64,000 nt of DNA from positions 1 to 64,000 of the forward strand of contig NZ_JABFTT010000015.1 in assembly GCF_021404465.1 (NCBI RefSeq), written 5' to 3'. The notes beneath the pieces were generated by a model. That model was not told where the DNA came from and searched no databases. It saw only the letters and a program-made list of their open reading frames with translations. The position numbers were made by a program, and so were the translations under genes. Every line of letters begins with the position of its first letter. The first letter of the stretch is position 1. Source of the DNA: Billgrantia zhangzhouensis (GTDB taxonomy: Bacteria; Pseudomonadota; Gammaproteobacteria; Pseudomonadales; Halomonadaceae). This document shows positions 26,293 through 39,404 of this stretch, piece after piece.

Positions 26293-26685
26293 ATGAGCAT
26301 GCAAGATACTCTGGCGGATATGTTCACCCGTATCCGCAATGCGCAAATGGCCACCAAGGAGACGGTCACCATGCCGTCCTCCAAGCTCAAGGTCCAGGTG
26401 GCCCGCGTATTGAAGGAAGAGGGCTATATCAACGACTTCGCGGTCGCTGAAGGTACCAAGCCCGAACTGACCGTGACCCTCAAGTACTTCGAGGGCAAGC
26501 CGGTCATCGAGCACCTGCAGCGGGTATCCAAGCCGTCCCTGCGCCAGTACAAGGGCAAGGATGCATTGCCCAAGGTGGCGGACGGCATGGGTGTGGCGAT
26601 CGTCACCACCTCCAAGGGCGTGATGACCGACCGTGCCGCTCGCCAGGCGGGCGTCGGTGGCGAAGTCATCTGCACCGTATTCTAG
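26293..26685 (+). CDS. rpsH: 30S ribosomal protein S8
   Basis: A 130-aa 16S-binding protein; in E. coli it represses the spc operon at rpl[21 protein letters not shown] start and C-terminal [22 protein letters not shown] are canonical. Same length as E. coli S8. An S8 target in the rplX-rplE gap was not examined in detail. Confidence 0.97.
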   Translation: MSMQDTLADMFTRIRNAQMATKETVTMPSSKLKVQVARVLKEEGYINDFAVAEGTKPELTVTLKYFEGKPVIEHLQRVSKPSLRQYKGKDALPKVADGMGVAIVTTSKGVMTDRAARQAGVGGEVICTVF

Positions 26686-26694
26686 GAGTCTGGA

Positions 26695-27225
26695 ATGTCC
26701 CGCGTAGCCAAATATCCGGTTAAAGTGCCCGCCGGCGTCGACGTCAAGCTCGACGGCGACCAGCTGACCGTCAAGGGCGGCCAGGGCACGCTGTCCATGA
26801 CCGTTCATCCGGACGTGGCCATCGCTCAGGAAGAGGGTCAGCTGACCTTCAATCCAAGCGAGAGCGCCAAGTCCTGGGCCATGGTCGGCACCACTCGTGC
26901 TCTGGTTCAGAACCTGGTCACCGGCGTCTCCGAGGGCTTTACCAAGACCCTCGAAATCGTTGGCGTCGGCTATCGTGCCCAGGCAAGTGGCCAGACGCTG
27001 AATCTGTCACTGGGCTTCTCCCACCCGGTCGAGTATTCCCTGCCTGAGGGTGTCTCTGCGGAAACGCCGAAGAACACCGTCATCGTGCTGAAGAGCGCGG
27101 ACAAGCAGAAGCTGGGCCAGGTCGCCGCCGAGGTTCGTGCCTTCCGTCCGCCTGAGCCCTATAAGGGCAAGGGTGTGCGGTACGCCGACGAGCAAGTGCG
27201 TCGTAAAGAAGCCAAGAAGAAGTAA
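26695..27225 (+). CDS. rplF: 50S ribosomal protein L6
   Basis: A 176-aa protein near the sarcin-ricin loop. Begins [21 protein letters not shown]; the second domain ends [20 protein letters not shown]. Length near E. coli (177 aa). AGGAG lies 7 nt upstream. Confidence 0.98.
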   Translation: MSRVAKYPVKVPAGVDVKLDGDQLTVKGGQGTLSMTVHPDVAIAQEEGQLTFNPSESAKSWAMVGTTRALVQNLVTGVSEGFTKTLEIVGVGYRAQASGQTLNLSLGFSHPVEYSLPEGVSAETPKNTVIVLKSADKQKLGQVAAEVRAFRPPEPYKGKGVRYADEQVRRKEAKKK

Positions 27226-27234
27226 GGCAGGGTT

Positions 27235-27585
27235 ATGAACGCGAAGAAAGAATCTCGTCTCCGTCGTGCCCGCCGCGCTCGCGCCAAGATGCGCGAGCTG
27301 GGCGTGTATCGCCTGTGCGTCAACCGTACCCCGCGCCACATCTACGCGCAGATCATCTCGCCGGATGGTGGCAAGGTGCTGGCCAGCGCTTCCACGCTGG
27401 ACAAGGACCTGCGCGAGGGAGCGACCGGTAACTCCGACGCCGCCGCCAAGGTCGGTGCGCTGATTGCCGAACGCGCCAAGCAGGCTGGCATCACCCAGGT
27501 GGCCTTCGATCGTGCCGGTTACAAGTATCACGGTCGCGTGAAGGCCCTGGCCGACGCCGCACGTGAAGGCGGCCTGGAATTCTAA
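27235..27585 (+). CDS. rplR: 50S ribosomal protein L18
   Basis: A 116-aa 5S-rRNA-binding protein. Basic N-terminus [17 protein letters not shown], then [20 protein letters not shown] and C-terminal [20 protein letters not shown]. Length near E. coli (117 aa). Confidence 0.97.
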   Translation: MNAKKESRLRRARRARAKMRELGVYRLCVNRTPRHIYAQIISPDGGKVLASASTLDKDLREGATGNSDAAAKVGALIAERAKQAGITQVAFDRAGYKYHGRVKALADAAREGGLEF

Positions 27586-27596
27586 AGGGTTTTACG

Positions 27597-28097
27597 ATGG
27601 CGAAGAACGAACAGAACACCGGCGATCTGCAGGAAAAACTCGTGCAGGTCAACCGTGTCGCCAAGGTGGTCAAGGGTGGCCGTATTTTCGGCTTCACTGC
27701 TCTGACCGTCGTCGGCGACGGCAATGGTCGTGTCGGCTTCGGTCGTGGCAAGGCGCGTGAAGTGCCGGTCGCGATCCAGAAGGCGATGGACCAGGCGCGC
27801 CGCAACATGGTCAAGGTGAGCCTCAAGGGCCATACCCTGCAGTACCCGGTGAAGGCCCGTCACGGCGCCTCCAAGGTGTACATGCAGCCGGCTTCCGAAG
27901 GTACCGGGATCATCGCCGGCGGCGCCATGCGCTCCGTGCTCGAGCTGGCTGGCGTCCATGACGTCCTGGCCAAGTGCTACGGCTCCACCAATCCGGTCAA
28001 CGTGGTGCGCGCGACCGTCAAGGGTCTCGCGTCCATGCAGTCGCCGGAAGACATCGCCGCCAAGCGCGGTCTGTCTGTCGAAGCGATCACGGGGTAA
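27597..28097 (+). CDS. rpsE: 30S ribosomal protein S5
   Basis: A 166-aa protein affecting accuracy and mRNA entry. The loop around [20 protein letters not shown] (25-44), where spectinomycin-resistance changes occur in other species, appears standard. [20 protein letters not shown] follows. Length near E. coli (167 aa). Confidence 0.98.
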   Translation: MAKNEQNTGDLQEKLVQVNRVAKVVKGGRIFGFTALTVVGDGNGRVGFGRGKAREVPVAIQKAMDQARRNMVKVSLKGHTLQYPVKARHGASKVYMQPASEGTGIIAGGAMRSVLELAGVHDVLAKCYGSTNPVNVVRATVKGLASMQSPEDIAAKRGLSVEAITG

Positions 28098-28102
28098 ATA
28101 CC

Positions 28103-28285
28103 ATGGCAGCCACACTCAAGGTTACCCAGATCCGTAGCACCATCGGCACGCTGCCCAAGCACAAGGCCACCATGAAGGGCCTGGGCCTGCGCCGCATCGG
28201 TCATACGGTCGAGCTGGAAGACACCCCTGCCGTGCGCGGCATGATCCACAAGGTCAACTACCTTGTGCGGGTAGAGGGAGAGTAA
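28103..28285 (+). CDS. rpmD: 50S ribosomal protein L30
   Basis: A 60-aa protein: [20 protein letters not shown] then [24 protein letters not shown] 28103 chosen; an earlier in-frame start lies inside rpsE. Length near E. coli L30 (59 aa). Only 5 nt after rpsE. Confidence 0.96.
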   Translation: MAATLKVTQIRSTIGTLPKHKATMKGLGLRRIGHTVELEDTPAVRGMIHKVNYLVRVEGE

Positions 28286-28288
28286 TCC

Positions 28289-28723
28289 ATGAAACTCAAC
28301 ACGCTGAGCCCGGCACCGGGCTCCAAGCACGCCGAGAAGCGCGTCGGCCGTGGCATCGGCTCCGGTCTGGGCAAGACCGGCGGCCGTGGCCACAAGGGCC
28401 AGAAGTCGCGTAGCGGCGGCACCGTGAAGCCTGGTTTCGAGGGCGGTCAGATGCCGTTGCAGCGGCGTCTGCCCAAGTTCGGCTTCACCTCCATGAAGTC
28501 GCTGGTCTCCGAAGAGGTGCGCCTGAGCGAGCTGGCCAAGGTGAGCGGTGACGAAGTCACCCTGGAAACCTTGAAGCAGGCCAACGTGCTCAAGGATGCC
28601 ACCCAGCACGCGAAGATCATTCTTTCCGGCGACGTCAACAAGGCGGTTACCGTCCGCGGTCTCAAGGTCACCAAGGGTGCCCGTGCCGCGATCGAAGCCG
28701 CCGGCGGCAAGGTAGAGGACTAA
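28289..28723 (+). CDS. rplO: 50S ribosomal protein L15
   Basis: A 144-aa late-assembly protein. Gly/Arg-rich N-terminus [20 protein letters not shown] then [18 protein letters not shown]. Same length as E. coli L15. The stop directly abuts the secY start codon. Confidence 0.97.
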   Translation: MKLNTLSPAPGSKHAEKRVGRGIGSGLGKTGGRGHKGQKSRSGGTVKPGFEGGQMPLQRRLPKFGFTSMKSLVSEEVRLSELAKVSGDEVTLETLKQANVLKDATQHAKIILSGDVNKAVTVRGLKVTKGARAAIEAAGGKVED

Positions 28724-30055
28724 ATGGCCAAGTCAGGAAACATGCCGGCGATGGGCAGCGGTCTGAGTGAACTGTGGGCGCGTCTGCGCTTCGTGCTCCT
28801 CGCCATCGTGGTGTACCGCATCGGTGCCCATATCCCCGTTCCCGGTATCAATCCTGACCAGCTTGCTGCCTTGTTCAGGGAGCAGCAGGGCACCATCCTG
28901 GGACTGTTCAACATGTTCTCGGGTGGTGCGCTGGAACGCATGAGTATCTTCGCCCTGGGCATCATGCCCTACATCTCGGCGTCGATCATCATGCAACTGC
29001 TGACCGCAGTCTCGCCCCACCTCGAGCAGCTGAAGAAGGAGGGCGAGGCTGGCCGTCGCAAGATCAGCCAGTACACCCGCTACGGTACCGTGCTGCTGGC
29101 CTTCGTCCAGGCTACCGGCATGTCGGTGGGCCTGGCCAGCCAGGGCATCGCCTACACCGCTGACTTCAGCTTCTACTTCACTGCCATCGTCACCTTCGTG
29201 TCGGGTGCAGTGTTCCTGATGTGGCTGGGCGAGCAGATCACCGAGAAGGGTATCGGCAACGGCATCTCGCTGCTGATCTTCGCCGGTATCGTCGCCGGCC
29301 TGCCGGGTGCGGTAGGCCAGGCATTCGAGCTGGCCCGCAACGAAGGTGCGTGGAACGTACTGCCGCTGCTGGCCCTCTCCGTGCTGGGCGTGGCGACCGT
29401 AGCCTTCGTGGTGTTCATCGAGCGCGGTCAGCGCCGCATCACGGTGAACTACCCGCGGCGCCAGGTGGGCAACAAGATGTATGCCGGGCAGAGCAGTTAT
29501 CTGCCGCTGAAGGTGAACATGGCGGGTGTGATTCCGCCGATCTTCGCTTCCAGCATCCTGCTGTTTCCTGCCTCCATCGGCCAATGGGTCGGCGCCGGCG
29601 ACGGCATGGAGTGGCTGCAGCGTGCTTCCCAGGCCCTGGGGCCAGGACAGCCGTTGTACATCTTGCTTTTCGCGGCGGCGGTGGTATTCTTCTGCTTCTT
29701 TTACACAGCGCTGGTCTTCAATCCCAAGGATGTCGCCGACAACCTCAAGAAGTCGGGGGCTTTCCTGCCGGGTATTCGCCCTGGTGAGCAGACCGCTCGC
29801 TATGTCGACAAGGTCATGACACGTCTGACCTTGTTCGGTGCCCTTTACATCACCGCGGTTTCCCTGATGCCCCAGTTCCTGATCGTGGCGTGGAACGTGC
29901 CGTTCTTCTTCGGCGGTACCTCGCTTCTGATCGTGGTGGTGGTCATCATGGACTTCATGGCTCAGGTGCAGTCGCACCTCATGTCGCACCAGTACGAGTC
30001 GGTGATGAAGAAGTCCAACCTGAAAGGCTATGGCAGCGGCGGCATCATGCGCTGA
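28724..30055 (+). CDS. secY: Sec translocon channel subunit SecY
   Basis: A 443-aa inner-membrane protein with ten predicted helices, the protein-conducting pore. N-terminal [20 protein letters not shown] leads to the first helix; the plug and lateral gate region holds [27 protein letters not shown]. The cytoplasmic loop [19 protein letters not shown] matches the SecA/ribosome-binding loop. Length identical to E. coli SecY. It follows rplO with no spacing, implying coupled translation. Confidence 0.98.
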   Translation: MAKSGNMPAMGSGLSELWARLRFVLLAIVVYRIGAHIPVPGINPDQLAALFREQQGTILGLFNMFSGGALERMSIFALGIMPYISASIIMQLLTAVSPHLEQLKKEGEAGRRKISQYTRYGTVLLAFVQATGMSVGLASQGIAYTADFSFYFTAIVTFVSGAVFLMWLGEQITEKGIGNGISLLIFAGIVAGLPGAVGQAFELARNEGAWNVLPLLALSVLGVATVAFVVFIERGQRRITVNYPRRQVGNKMYAGQSSYLPLKVNMAGVIPPIFASSILLFPASIGQWVGAGDGMEWLQRASQALGPGQPLYILLFAAAVVFFCFFYTALVFNPKDVADNLKKSGAFLPGIRPGEQTARYVDKVMTRLTLFGALYITAVSLMPQFLIVAWNVPFFFGGTSLLIVVVVIMDFMAQVQSHLMSHQYESVMKKSNLKGYGSGGIMR

Positions 30056-30108
30056 GCCGCGCCGTCAGTGCTCTGGCGCGCCGCGTGCCGATTTTGGAGT
30101 AAGGAACG

Positions 30109-30222
30109 ATGAAAGTTCGAGCTTCCGTCAAGAAGATGTGCCGCAACTGCAAGATCATTCGTCGCAATGGCGCGGTTCGCGTCATCTGCATCGAGCCGCG
30201 GCACAAGCAGCGCCAGGGTTGA
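30109..30222 (+). CDS. rpmJ: 50S ribosomal protein L36 (zinc-binding form)
   Basis: A 37-aa protein starting [20 protein letters not shown]. Cys11, Cys14, Cys27 and His32 form the zinc ribbon, so this is the C+ form that is normally replaced by a Cys-free paralogue under zinc limitation. AAGGA precedes the ATG. Position after secY is standard. Confidence 0.96.
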   Translation: MKVRASVKKMCRNCKIIRRNGAVRVICIEPRHKQRQG

Positions 30223-30344
30223 TCCTGGCGCCTGTGGAAAAGTGGTGCCGGCATACCCCTTGCCCTAAGGTGGGTAAAGGGGTATGCTGTTGCGCCTTTT
30301 GTAGTGACTAATCGAGCAAGCCGCTCAAATTTCGGAGAAAGCTG
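30223..30344 (+). promoter_or_regulatory. rpmJ-rpsM gap with two inverted repeats (alpha operon leader)
   Basis: CGCCAGG (30211-30217) pairs with CCTGGCG (30224-30230) across the rpmJ stop. Further on, GCATACCCCT (30251-30260) pairs perfectly with AGGGGTATGC (30278-30287), with GCCC/GGGT pairing inside it. No T-run directly follows. S4 represses the alpha operon in E. coli through a pseudoknot at the rpsM start; this gap is the equivalent place, but the structure is not the same and no E. coli-like pseudoknot was recognised. Confidence 0.5.
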
Positions 30345-30701
30345 ATGGCCCGTATTGCAGGCGTCAATATCCCGGACAACAAGCATGCGGCGATCTCGCT
30401 GACCTATATCTTCGGGATTGGCCGCACGCGCGCGCAGGAAATCTGTGCCGCTACCGGCATCGCGCCGACCACCAAGGTTCAGGAGCTCTCCTCTGAGGAG
30501 GTAGATGCCCTGCGTGCCGAGGTCGGCAAGTACACCGTGGAAGGTGACCTTCGTCGTGATGTGACGCTCAACATCAAGCGTCTCATGGACCTGGGTTGCT
30601 ATCGTGGTCTGCGTCATCGTCGTAGTCTTCCGCTGCGTGGTCAGCGTACCAAGACTAACGCGCGTACCCGTAAGGGCCCGCGTAAGCCGATCCGCAAGTA
30701 A
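30345..30701 (+). CDS. rpsM: 30S ribosomal protein S13
   Basis: A 118-aa 30S head protein forming bridges to the 50S and touching P-site t[23 protein letters not shown] then [14 protein letters not shown]; basic C-terminal tail. Same length as E. coli S13. First gene of the alpha operon. Confidence 0.98.
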   Translation: MARIAGVNIPDNKHAAISLTYIFGIGRTRAQEICAATGIAPTTKVQELSSEEVDALRAEVGKYTVEGDLRRDVTLNIKRLMDLGCYRGLRHRRSLPLRGQRTKTNARTRKGPRKPIRK

Positions 30702-30740
30702 CACGCACGTTCTGGCGTAAAGACAGGAATTGACATCAAC

Positions 30741-31127
30741 ATGGCTAACCCGCGCAGCAACCGTAAAAAGGTTAAAAAGCAGGTAGTGGACGCCGTTGCG
30801 CACATCCACGCCTCTTTTAACAACACGATCGTGACGATCACAGACCGCCAGGGCAATGCCCTTTCCTGGGCAACTGCCGGTGGTTCGGGTTTTCGTGGTT
30901 CTCGCAAGAGCACCCCGTTCGCTGCTCAAGTGGCAAGCGAACGTGCAGCGACTGCTGCAGCCGAGTATGGTGTGAAAAACGTCGACGTGCTGGTCAAGGG
31001 CCCCGGTCCTGGTCGTGAATCCGCCGTGCGCGCGCTGAGCGCCGCCGGCTTCCGCGTGCAGAGCATCACTGACGCGACGCCCATTCCCCACAATGGCTGC
31101 CGTCCGCCGAAGAAACGCCGCGTTTAA
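30741..31127 (+). CDS. rpsK: 30S ribosomal protein S11
   Basis: A 128-aa platform protein. Contains [20 protein letters not shown] and C-terminal [18 protein letters not shown]. Length near E. coli (129 aa); its Asn-Gly pair (HNGC) is the site of isoaspartate formation described in E. coli. Confidence 0.98.
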   Translation: MANPRSNRKKVKKQVVDAVAHIHASFNNTIVTITDRQGNALSWATAGGSGFRGSRKSTPFAAQVASERAATAAAEYGVKNVDVLVKGPGPGRESAVRALSAAGFRVQSITDATPIPHNGCRPPKKRRV

Positions 31128-31139
31128 GGAGACAGATTC

Positions 31140-31760
31140 ATGGCTCGTTATATTGGACCGAAGTGCAAACTGTCTCGTCGTGAAGGCACCGACCTCTTCC
31201 TCAAGAGCGGTGTGACTCCCTTCGAGAAGAAGTGCAAATCCGAGCAGATCCCGGGTGTGCACGGCCAGCGCCGTCAGCGTCTTTCCGACTACGGCTTGCA
31301 GCTTCGCGAGAAGCAGAAAGTGCGTCGTATCTACGGCGTGCTCGAAAAGCAGTTCCGCAGCTACTACAAGGAGGCCGCCCGTCGCTCCGGCGCCACCGGC
31401 GAAGTCCTGCTGCAGCTGCTCGAATCCCGACTGGACAACGTCGTCTATCGCATGGGCTTCGGTTCCACCCGTTCCGAGGCGCGCCAACTGGTGAGCCACA
31501 AGGCGATTGCGGTCAACGGCCGTACCGTCAACGTGGCTTCCTACCAGGTCAAGCCCGGCGACGTGGTTTCCGTTCGTGAGAAGGCAAAGAACCAGGCGCG
31601 CATTCAGAGTGCGCTTTCCATCGCTGCCAACCGTGGCGATGTTGCCTGGATCGAGGTGGACGCCAAGAAGATGGAAGGCACCTTCAAGGCTATCCCGGAA
31701 CGCGGCGACCTGTCGGCTGACATCAACGAAAACCTGATCGTCGAGCTGTACTCGAAGTAA
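31140..31760 (+). CDS. rpsD: 30S ribosomal protein S4
   Basis: A 206-aa primary 16S-binding protein, translational repressor of the alpha operon in E. coli and rRNA antiterminator. [20 protein letters not shown] start; the S4 RNA-binding domain [20 protein letters not shown] lies at about 97-116. Same length as E. coli S4. Confidence 0.98.
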   Translation: MARYIGPKCKLSRREGTDLFLKSGVTPFEKKCKSEQIPGVHGQRRQRLSDYGLQLREKQKVRRIYGVLEKQFRSYYKEAARRSGATGEVLLQLLESRLDNVVYRMGFGSTRSEARQLVSHKAIAVNGRTVNVASYQVKPGDVVSVREKAKNQARIQSALSIAANRGDVAWIEVDAKKMEGTFKAIPERGDLSADINENLIVELYSK

Positions 31761-31779
31761 GCGCCGCTGATCGCGTCGT

Positions 31780-31799
31780 GCCGGTCCTTCGGGGCCGGC
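31780..31799 (+). other. UUCG hairpin between rpsD and rpoA
   Basis: GCCGGTCC (31780-31787), TTCG loop, GGGCCGGC (31792-31799): an 8-bp stem with one G-U pair in the 82-nt rpsD-rpoA gap. No T tract follows, so it is more likely an mRNA stability or processing element than a terminator. Confidence 0.5.
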
Positions 31800-31842
31800 G
31801 CCGAGTACCGAGTAACCGTTAGGCAGCCTCAAAGGTGTAGTT

Positions 31843-32841
31843 ATGCAGCGTTCAGTGACAGAGTTTCTCCGTCCGCGCGATATCAAGGTCGAAGAGATCA
31901 GCGCGCACCACGCGAAGATCGTGCTCGAGCCGTTCGAGCGTGGCTTTGGCCATACCCTGGGCAATGCGCTGCGTCGCATTCTGCTCTCGTCCATGCCCGG
32001 CTGTGCCGTGGTGGAAGTCGAGATCTCGGGTGTCGAGCATGAGTACAGCGCGATCGAGGGTGTTCAGGAAGACGTCATCGAGATTCTCCTGAACCTCAAG
32101 GACGTGGCCATCCGCATGCACAGTCGCGACGAGGCGGTGCTCTCGCTGAACAAGCAGGGCCCGGCCGTGGTGACCGCGGGCGATATCGTGCTCGACCATG
32201 ACGTCGAGATCGTCAATCCCGACCACGTCATTGCTCACGTCAACGAAGGCGCTGAGCTCAAGATGCAGCTCAAGGTCGCGCGTGGTCGCGGCTACGAGCC
32301 GGCGGATACCCGCGTGGGCGCTGACGATGAGTCGCGTGCCATCGGCCGCCTGCAGCTGGATGCCACCTTCAGCCCCGTGCGTCGTGTCTCGTATGCCGTC
32401 GATGCCGCGCGTGTCGAGCAGCGTACCGATCTCGACAAGCTGATCATCGATCTGGAAACCGACGGCACCCTGGATCCCGAAGAGGCGATCCGTCGCAGCG
32501 CCACCATCCTGCAGGAGCAGCTGGCAGCGTTCGTCGACCTGGAAGCCGACAAGGAACAGGAGGTCGAGGAGGAAGAGGATCACATCGATCCGATCCTGCT
32601 GCGTCCCGTAGACGATCTCGAGTTGACCGTCCGCAGTGCCAACTGCCTGAAGGCCGAGAATATCTACTACATCGGCGATCTGATCCAGCGCACCGAGGTG
32701 GAGCTGCTGAAGACGCCGAATCTCGGCAAGAAGTCTTTGAACGAAATCAAGGACGTGTTGGCTGCTCGTGGTCTTTCCCTTGGCATGCGGCTGGAGAACT
32801 GGCCGCCGGCGAGCCTGAAGGACGACAAGGCCTCCGCGTGA
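31843..32841 (+). CDS. rpoA: DNA-directed RNA polymerase subunit alpha
   Basis: A 332-aa subunit. The N-terminal domain (1-~235) dimerises and assembles beta and beta'; it contains [20 protein letters not shown]. An acidic linker ([12 protein letters not shown]) leads to the C-terminal domain (~250-332), with [20 protein letters not shown], which contacts UP elements and activators. Length near E. coli (329 aa). Confidence 0.99.
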   Translation: MQRSVTEFLRPRDIKVEEISAHHAKIVLEPFERGFGHTLGNALRRILLSSMPGCAVVEVEISGVEHEYSAIEGVQEDVIEILLNLKDVAIRMHSRDEAVLSLNKQGPAVVTAGDIVLDHDVEIVNPDHVIAHVNEGAELKMQLKVARGRGYEPADTRVGADDESRAIGRLQLDATFSPVRRVSYAVDAARVEQRTDLDKLIIDLETDGTLDPEEAIRRSATILQEQLAAFVDLEADKEQEVEEEEDHIDPILLRPVDDLELTVRSANCLKAENIYYIGDLIQRTEVELLKTPNLGKKSLNEIKDVLAARGLSLGMRLENWPPASLKDDKASA

Positions 32842-32880
32842 GCGTCGACTCGAGTCCCAGTTTGGTAAGGAATCACAACC

Positions 32881-33276
32881 ATGCGTCATCGTAAGAGTGG
32901 TCGTCACCTCAATCGTACCAGCTCGCATCGCCAGGCCATGTTCAAGAACATGAGCGTGTCGCTGATCGAGCACGAAGTGATCAAGACAACCCTGCCCAAG
33001 GCCAAGGAGCTGCGTCGCGTCATCGAGCCGCTGATCACCCTGGCCAAGCAGGACAGCGTCGCCAACCGTCGTCTGGCCTTCAGCCGCACCCGCTCGAAGG
33101 AAGCGGTCGGCAAGCTCTTCAATGAGCTGGGTCCGCGTTACGCCGAGCGTCCGGGCGGTTACGTCCGTATCCTCAAGTGCGGCTTCCGCACCGGCGACAA
33201 CGCCCCCATGGCCTTCGTCGAACTCGTCGACCGTCCGGTCGCCGAGGAGGTCGAGGAAGCCGCCGCCGAGGAGTGA
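32881..33276 (+). CDS. rplQ: 50S ribosomal protein L17
   Basis: A 131-aa protein near the tunnel exit, last gene of the alpha operon. [20 protein letters not shown] start and C-terminal [19 protein letters not shown], then an acidic tail. Length near E. coli (127 aa). A strong terminator follows. Confidence 0.98.
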   Translation: MRHRKSGRHLNRTSSHRQAMFKNMSVSLIEHEVIKTTLPKAKELRRVIEPLITLAKQDSVANRRLAFSRTRSKEAVGKLFNELGPRYAERPGGYVRILKCGFRTGDNAPMAFVELVDRPVAEEVEEAAAEE

Positions 33277-33322
33277 TCCCCGGCAGCGGGCCTGGCCCGG
33301 CAATGCTGTAGCGGTAGATACG

Positions 33323-33356
33323 AAAAACCCGGCTTCTCACGAAGTCGGGTTTTTTA
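33323..33356. terminator. bidirectional terminator between rplQ and uvrA
   Basis: A stem of 14 pairs (33323-33336 with 33341-33354, loop TCAC) is flanked by A5 on the left and T6 on the right. Read on either strand it is an intrinsic terminator, ending the alpha operon and the convergent uvrA. Confidence 0.93.
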
Positions 33357-33369
33357 TTGCGCTTTCGAC

Positions 33370-36231
<2,862 letters not shown>

Positions 36232-36261
36232 TCACACCTCATGGCGCTCGGCAAAACCTCG

Positions 36262-36291
36262 ATTATACGTCCGCGGTCGACTGCGCGCCAA
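36262..36291 (-). promoter_or_regulatory. uvrA promoter
   Basis: On the minus strand TTGGCG (36291-36286), 18 bp, TATAAT (36267-36262), about 30 bp upstream of the uvrA ATG. The -10 is perfect. No LexA-type dyad overlaps it. Confidence 0.75.
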
Positions 36292-36395
36292 AGCGTCGCT
36301 GGTCGAGACGTTTCCTGTGGGGGCCGGAATCGTTAGAATAGTCGGTTCATCAAAAAGGGCTCCGGCCCGACCATCATGGAATCCTCTAATCCCCT

Positions 36396-37781
36396 ATGCG
36401 CAAGCTCTCTGGACTGCTGCTAGCCTCCGAACGGCGCGCCATTACCGGCCTGGCCGGCCTGTATGCCACGCGCATGCTGGGGCTGTTCATGGTGTTGCCG
36501 GTGCTGGCACTGTACGCCGACGAACTGGCCGGCGCCACGCCGCTGCTGGTGGGGCTGGCGCTGGGTGTCTACGGTCTTACCCAGGCGATCCTGCAGATCC
36601 CCTTCGGTCTGCTTTCCGACCGCCTCGGACGCAAGCCGGTAATTGCCGGCGGACTGCTGTTGTTCATGCTGGGCAGCGTGGTGGCGGCCTCCGCGGATAC
36701 TATCGGCGGAGTGATCCTGGGGCGCTGCCTGCAGGGTAGCGGAGCCGTGGCGGCGGCGATCATGGCACTGCTCGCCGACCAGACCCGTGAGCAGGTGCGC
36801 ACCGCCGCCATGGCGACCATCGGTCTCTCCATCGGCGTGGCGTTTGCCGTCGCCATGGTGCTGGGGCCGTGGCTGGCGGCGGCATTCGGACTCGCCGCGG
36901 TGTTCTGGTTCACCGCCCTGCTCGCCGCGCTGGGCTTGGCAGTGCTGTGGAAGCTGGTGCCGCCAGCGCCGCGCCGTCTGCGCCATCGCGACGTCGGTCT
37001 CGACCGGCGCCAACTGGGCGCGATTCTCGCCCGCGCCGACCTGTGGCGCCTGGACCTGTCGATCTTCACCCTGCACCTGGTGCTGATGGCGATCTTCGTG
37101 GCCGTGCCGTTTCGCCTGGTGGAGGCGGGCATCGCTGCGGAGCGCCATGGCGTGACCTATCTCGCCGTCATGGCGCTGGCATTCGTCGCCATGGTGCCGC
37201 TGGTAGTGGTGGCCGAGAAACGCCAACGCATGAAGGGCATGAGCCTGGCGGCGATCGCTGCGATTACCGCCAGCCTGGCCGGGTTGGCCGGCTTCGGCAG
37301 CGGCTGGGCACTGTTCGCCTGGCTGCTGCTGTTCTTCACTGCCTTCAACCTGCTCGAGGCCATGCTGCCGTCGATGCTCAGCAAGCTGGCACCGGCCGGG
37401 GCCAAAGGCACGGCGATGGGCGTCTATTCGACCAGCCAGTTTCTCGGCGCCTTCCTGGGTGGCGTGCTGGGGGGCTTTCTGGCTCAGCAGTGGGGGCTGT
37501 CGGCGGTCTTCGTCGGCAGTGCCGTGTTGGCCGCGCTCTGGTGGTTGTTGATGCTGGGCATGCCGGCCCCGCCGCATTTGTCGAGCGAGGTCGTGGCCTT
37601 GGACGACGAGCACCAGGGGGATACGCTCGATACGTTGATGGCGAGCTTTGCCGAAGTGGCCGGGGTCGAGGACGTTCTGGTCGTGCCGGAGGAGCGAGTC
37701 GCGTATCTTAAGGTGGATCGGCGCCGCCTCGATGAGGATGCCCTAGCGCGTCTGATCCGCTCGAACCGCCACGGCGGTTAG
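36396..37781 (+). CDS. MFS transporter, YajR-like with C-terminal ferredoxin-fold domain
   Basis: A 461-aa inner-membrane exporter of the major facilitator family. Twelve hydrophobic segments fill residues about 15-390. The MFS motif A occurs as [13 protein letters not shown] (about 68-80). A soluble tail of about 65 residues (about 397-461: [39 protein letters not shown]) resembles the YAM domain of E. coli YajR. Substrate unknown. It is divergent from uvrA and upstream of ssb, an arrangement I recall from pseudomonads. A weak promoter (TAGAAT at 36334) may serve it. Confidence 0.85.
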   Translation: MRKLSGLLLASERRAITGLAGLYATRMLGLFMVLPVLALYADELAGATPLLVGLALGVYGLTQAILQIPFGLLSDRLGRKPVIAGGLLLFMLGSVVAASADTIGGVILGRCLQGSGAVAAAIMALLADQTREQVRTAAMATIGLSIGVAFAVAMVLGPWLAAAFGLAAVFWFTALLAALGLAVLWKLVPPAPRRLRHRDVGLDRRQLGAILARADLWRLDLSIFTLHLVLMAIFVAVPFRLVEAGIAAERHGVTYLAVMALAFVAMVPLVVVAEKRQRMKGMSLAAIAAITASLAGLAGFGSGWALFAWLLLFFTAFNLLEAMLPSMLSKLAPAGAKGTAMGVYSTSQFLGAFLGGVLGGFLAQQWGLSAVFVGSAVLAALWWLLMLGMPAPPHLSSEVVALDDEHQGDTLDTLMASFAEVAGVEDVLVVPEERVAYLKVDRRRLDEDALARLIRSNRHGG

Positions 37782-37853
37782 CCTGCTTGTCAGGCATCGG
37801 CCCGCAAGGCCGAACCATTACAATGCACCTGTTCACTATAGAGGGAGTCCAGC

Positions 37854-38477
37854 ATGGCCCGTGGCGTCAACAAGGTCATTCTCATCGGCAACCTGGGGCA
37901 GGACCCCGAGGTCCGCTTCATGCCTTCCGGCAGTCCCGTTGCCAACCTGCGCGTTGCTACCACCGACACTTGGACCGACAAGCAAAGCGGTCAGCGTCAG
38001 GAGCGTACCGAATGGCACTCGGTGGTGCTGTTCAACCGCCTGGCCGAGATTGCCCAGCAGTACCTGAAGAAGGGCTCGCGGGTCTATCTCGAGGGGCGCT
38101 TGCAGACACGCAAGTGGCAGGGGCAGGACGGACAGGATCGCTATACCACCGAGATCGTCTGCAACGATATGCAAATGCTCGATTCGCGCAGCGGCGATTT
38201 CGGTGGCCAGCCCGGCGCGGGCATGCCGCAGCAGCAGGGCGGTGGCTATGGTGCGCCTCAAGGCGCTCCCGCGCCGCAGCAGGGCGGTTATGGCGCACCG
38301 CCGCAGGGTGGTGGCGGCTACGGTAACGCGCCCCAGCAGGGCGGCTATGGCGGTGGCCAGCCGCAGCAGCGTCCGGCACCGGGAGGTCAGCCCCAGCAGG
38401 GCGGCCAGAAGCAAAACAACTATGGCGCACCCGATCCAGGCAGCTTCGACGATTTCGACGACGAGATCCCGTTCTGA
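37854..38477 (+). CDS. ssb: single-stranded DNA-binding protein
   Basis: A 207-aa homotetrameric ssDNA-binding protein for replication, repair and recombination. The OB fold covers residues 1-~112 ([41 protein letters not shown]). A long Gly/Gln/Pro-rich linker (about 118-195) holds imperfect QQGGYG-type repeats. The acidic tip DDFDDEIPF recruits SSB partners. It is longer than E. coli SSB (178 aa) because of the linker. GGGAG precedes the ATG. Confidence 0.97.
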   Translation: MARGVNKVILIGNLGQDPEVRFMPSGSPVANLRVATTDTWTDKQSGQRQERTEWHSVVLFNRLAEIAQQYLKKGSRVYLEGRLQTRKWQGQDGQDRYTTEIVCNDMQMLDSRSGDFGGQPGAGMPQQQGGGYGAPQGAPAPQQGGYGAPPQGGGGYGNAPQQGGYGGGQPQQRPAPGGQPQQGGQKQNNYGAPDPGSFDDFDDEIPF

Positions 38478-38510
38478 TCTCATCCGATCGAAGCCGCCGG
38501 AGGCGTTAGC

Positions 38511-39404
38511 GTGAAGCTGTTGATACTGGATGCCGGCCATTGCCTCAATCTGGCGCTGGCCAGGCTGGTGCATCGGCGTAGCGATACCGAGCTCGTCATA
38601 GAGCCCGGCCTGAACATCGATGCGGCCAAACTGCGCGAGCTGGCACCGACGGCGGTGATCGTGCCGCCATTGTCAGCGCCGATGGAGATCGAGCCCGCCG
38701 CCGTGATGGCCCACGGCGAGGGGGTCGACGCCTGTCTGGAAGCCTGCCGTGAGACCGATACGCCACTGGTCTGGTGTGTTTCCGATCAGCTCTACCAGGA
38801 TGGCTTCGAGACGCCCATCGATGAGCATGTGATCCCGGCGCCACGCGACGAGAGCCTCAGGCGGCTGATCGCCATTGGCGATCGCATCCGCAGCAGCCAT
38901 CCGCGGCACTTGATCGCGCGGCTGGGGCCGCTGTTTGCGCTAGAAGGCGGGCATGCCTGGCTCAACGGCTTGATCGACAGCCTGGTGGCAGGGGATGAAG
39001 TGCGGGCGGCGCAGGACGTAATCTTCTGCCCCACTTCGGCAGATGCCGTGGCCATGGCGCTGGTTGGCATGTTGCACCAGCTCGACTGCGGCTCCAACGC
39101 TTGGGGCGCTTATCACCTGGCGGGAACAGAGCCGGTCAGCGCCTACACCTTCACGTCCATGGTGCGTACTCAGCTCTCGACGCGTCTGGAGGGACTGGGG
39201 ATGCATGTGGCGCTGGGCGAAGTGAAGGCGCTCAAGCATCATCACGACCAACCGCTGCGTCGCGTGCTCAACTGCCGGCGTGTGCTGGAGGCCTTCGGGG
39301 TGCATCAGAAGCCCTGGCGACTGGAAGTGGGACGTCTGCTCGACGAATGGTGCCAGGCGCGCCGACCCACCATGAGAGATGAAGGGGGCCGCTCTCCTGC
39401 ATGA
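38511..39404 (+). CDS. RmlD/epimerase-like protein with degenerate nucleotide-binding motif
   Basis: A 297-aa protein resembling the extended SDR / RmlD substrate-binding family. The overall layout fits: an N-terminal Rossmann-like start KLLILDAGHCLNLALARLV, a middle region on local site choice (ARLGPLFALEGGHAWLNGLI), and a C-terminal GAYHLAGTEPVSAYTFTSMV. The usual TGxxGxxG is missing, and the YxxxK catalytic pair is not obvious, so it may be non-enzymatic or use a different ligand. GTG start preceded by GGAGG. It lies between ssb and plsC; the stop overlaps plsC by 4 nt. Confidence 0.6.
   Translation: MKLLILDAGHCLNLALARLVHRRSDTELVIEPGLNIDAAKLRELAPTAVIVPPLSAPMEIEPAAVMAHGEGVDACLEACRETDTPLVWCVSDQLYQDGFETPIDEHVIPAPRDESLRRLIAIGDRIRSSHPRHLIARLGPLFALEGGHAWLNGLIDSLVAGDEVRAAQDVIFCPTSADAVAMALVGMLHQLDCGSNAWGAYHLAGTEPVSAYTFTSMVRTQLSTRLEGLGMHVALGEVKALKHHHDQPLRRVLNCRRVLEAFGVHQKPWRLEVGRLLDEWCQARRPTMRDEGGRSPA

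Noticed and set aside
36420..37613. 397-aa minus-strand ORF opposite the MFS gene
   Set aside because: Composition rich in Gln, His, Gly and Arg, typical of an antisense reading frame; the plus-strand MFS protein is clearly real.
38218..38420. Repetitive stretch in ssb considered as a tandem DNA repeat
   Set aside because: It is the Gly/Gln-rich linker of SSB, a normal feature of the family; the nucleotide repeats are imperfect and follow the codons.
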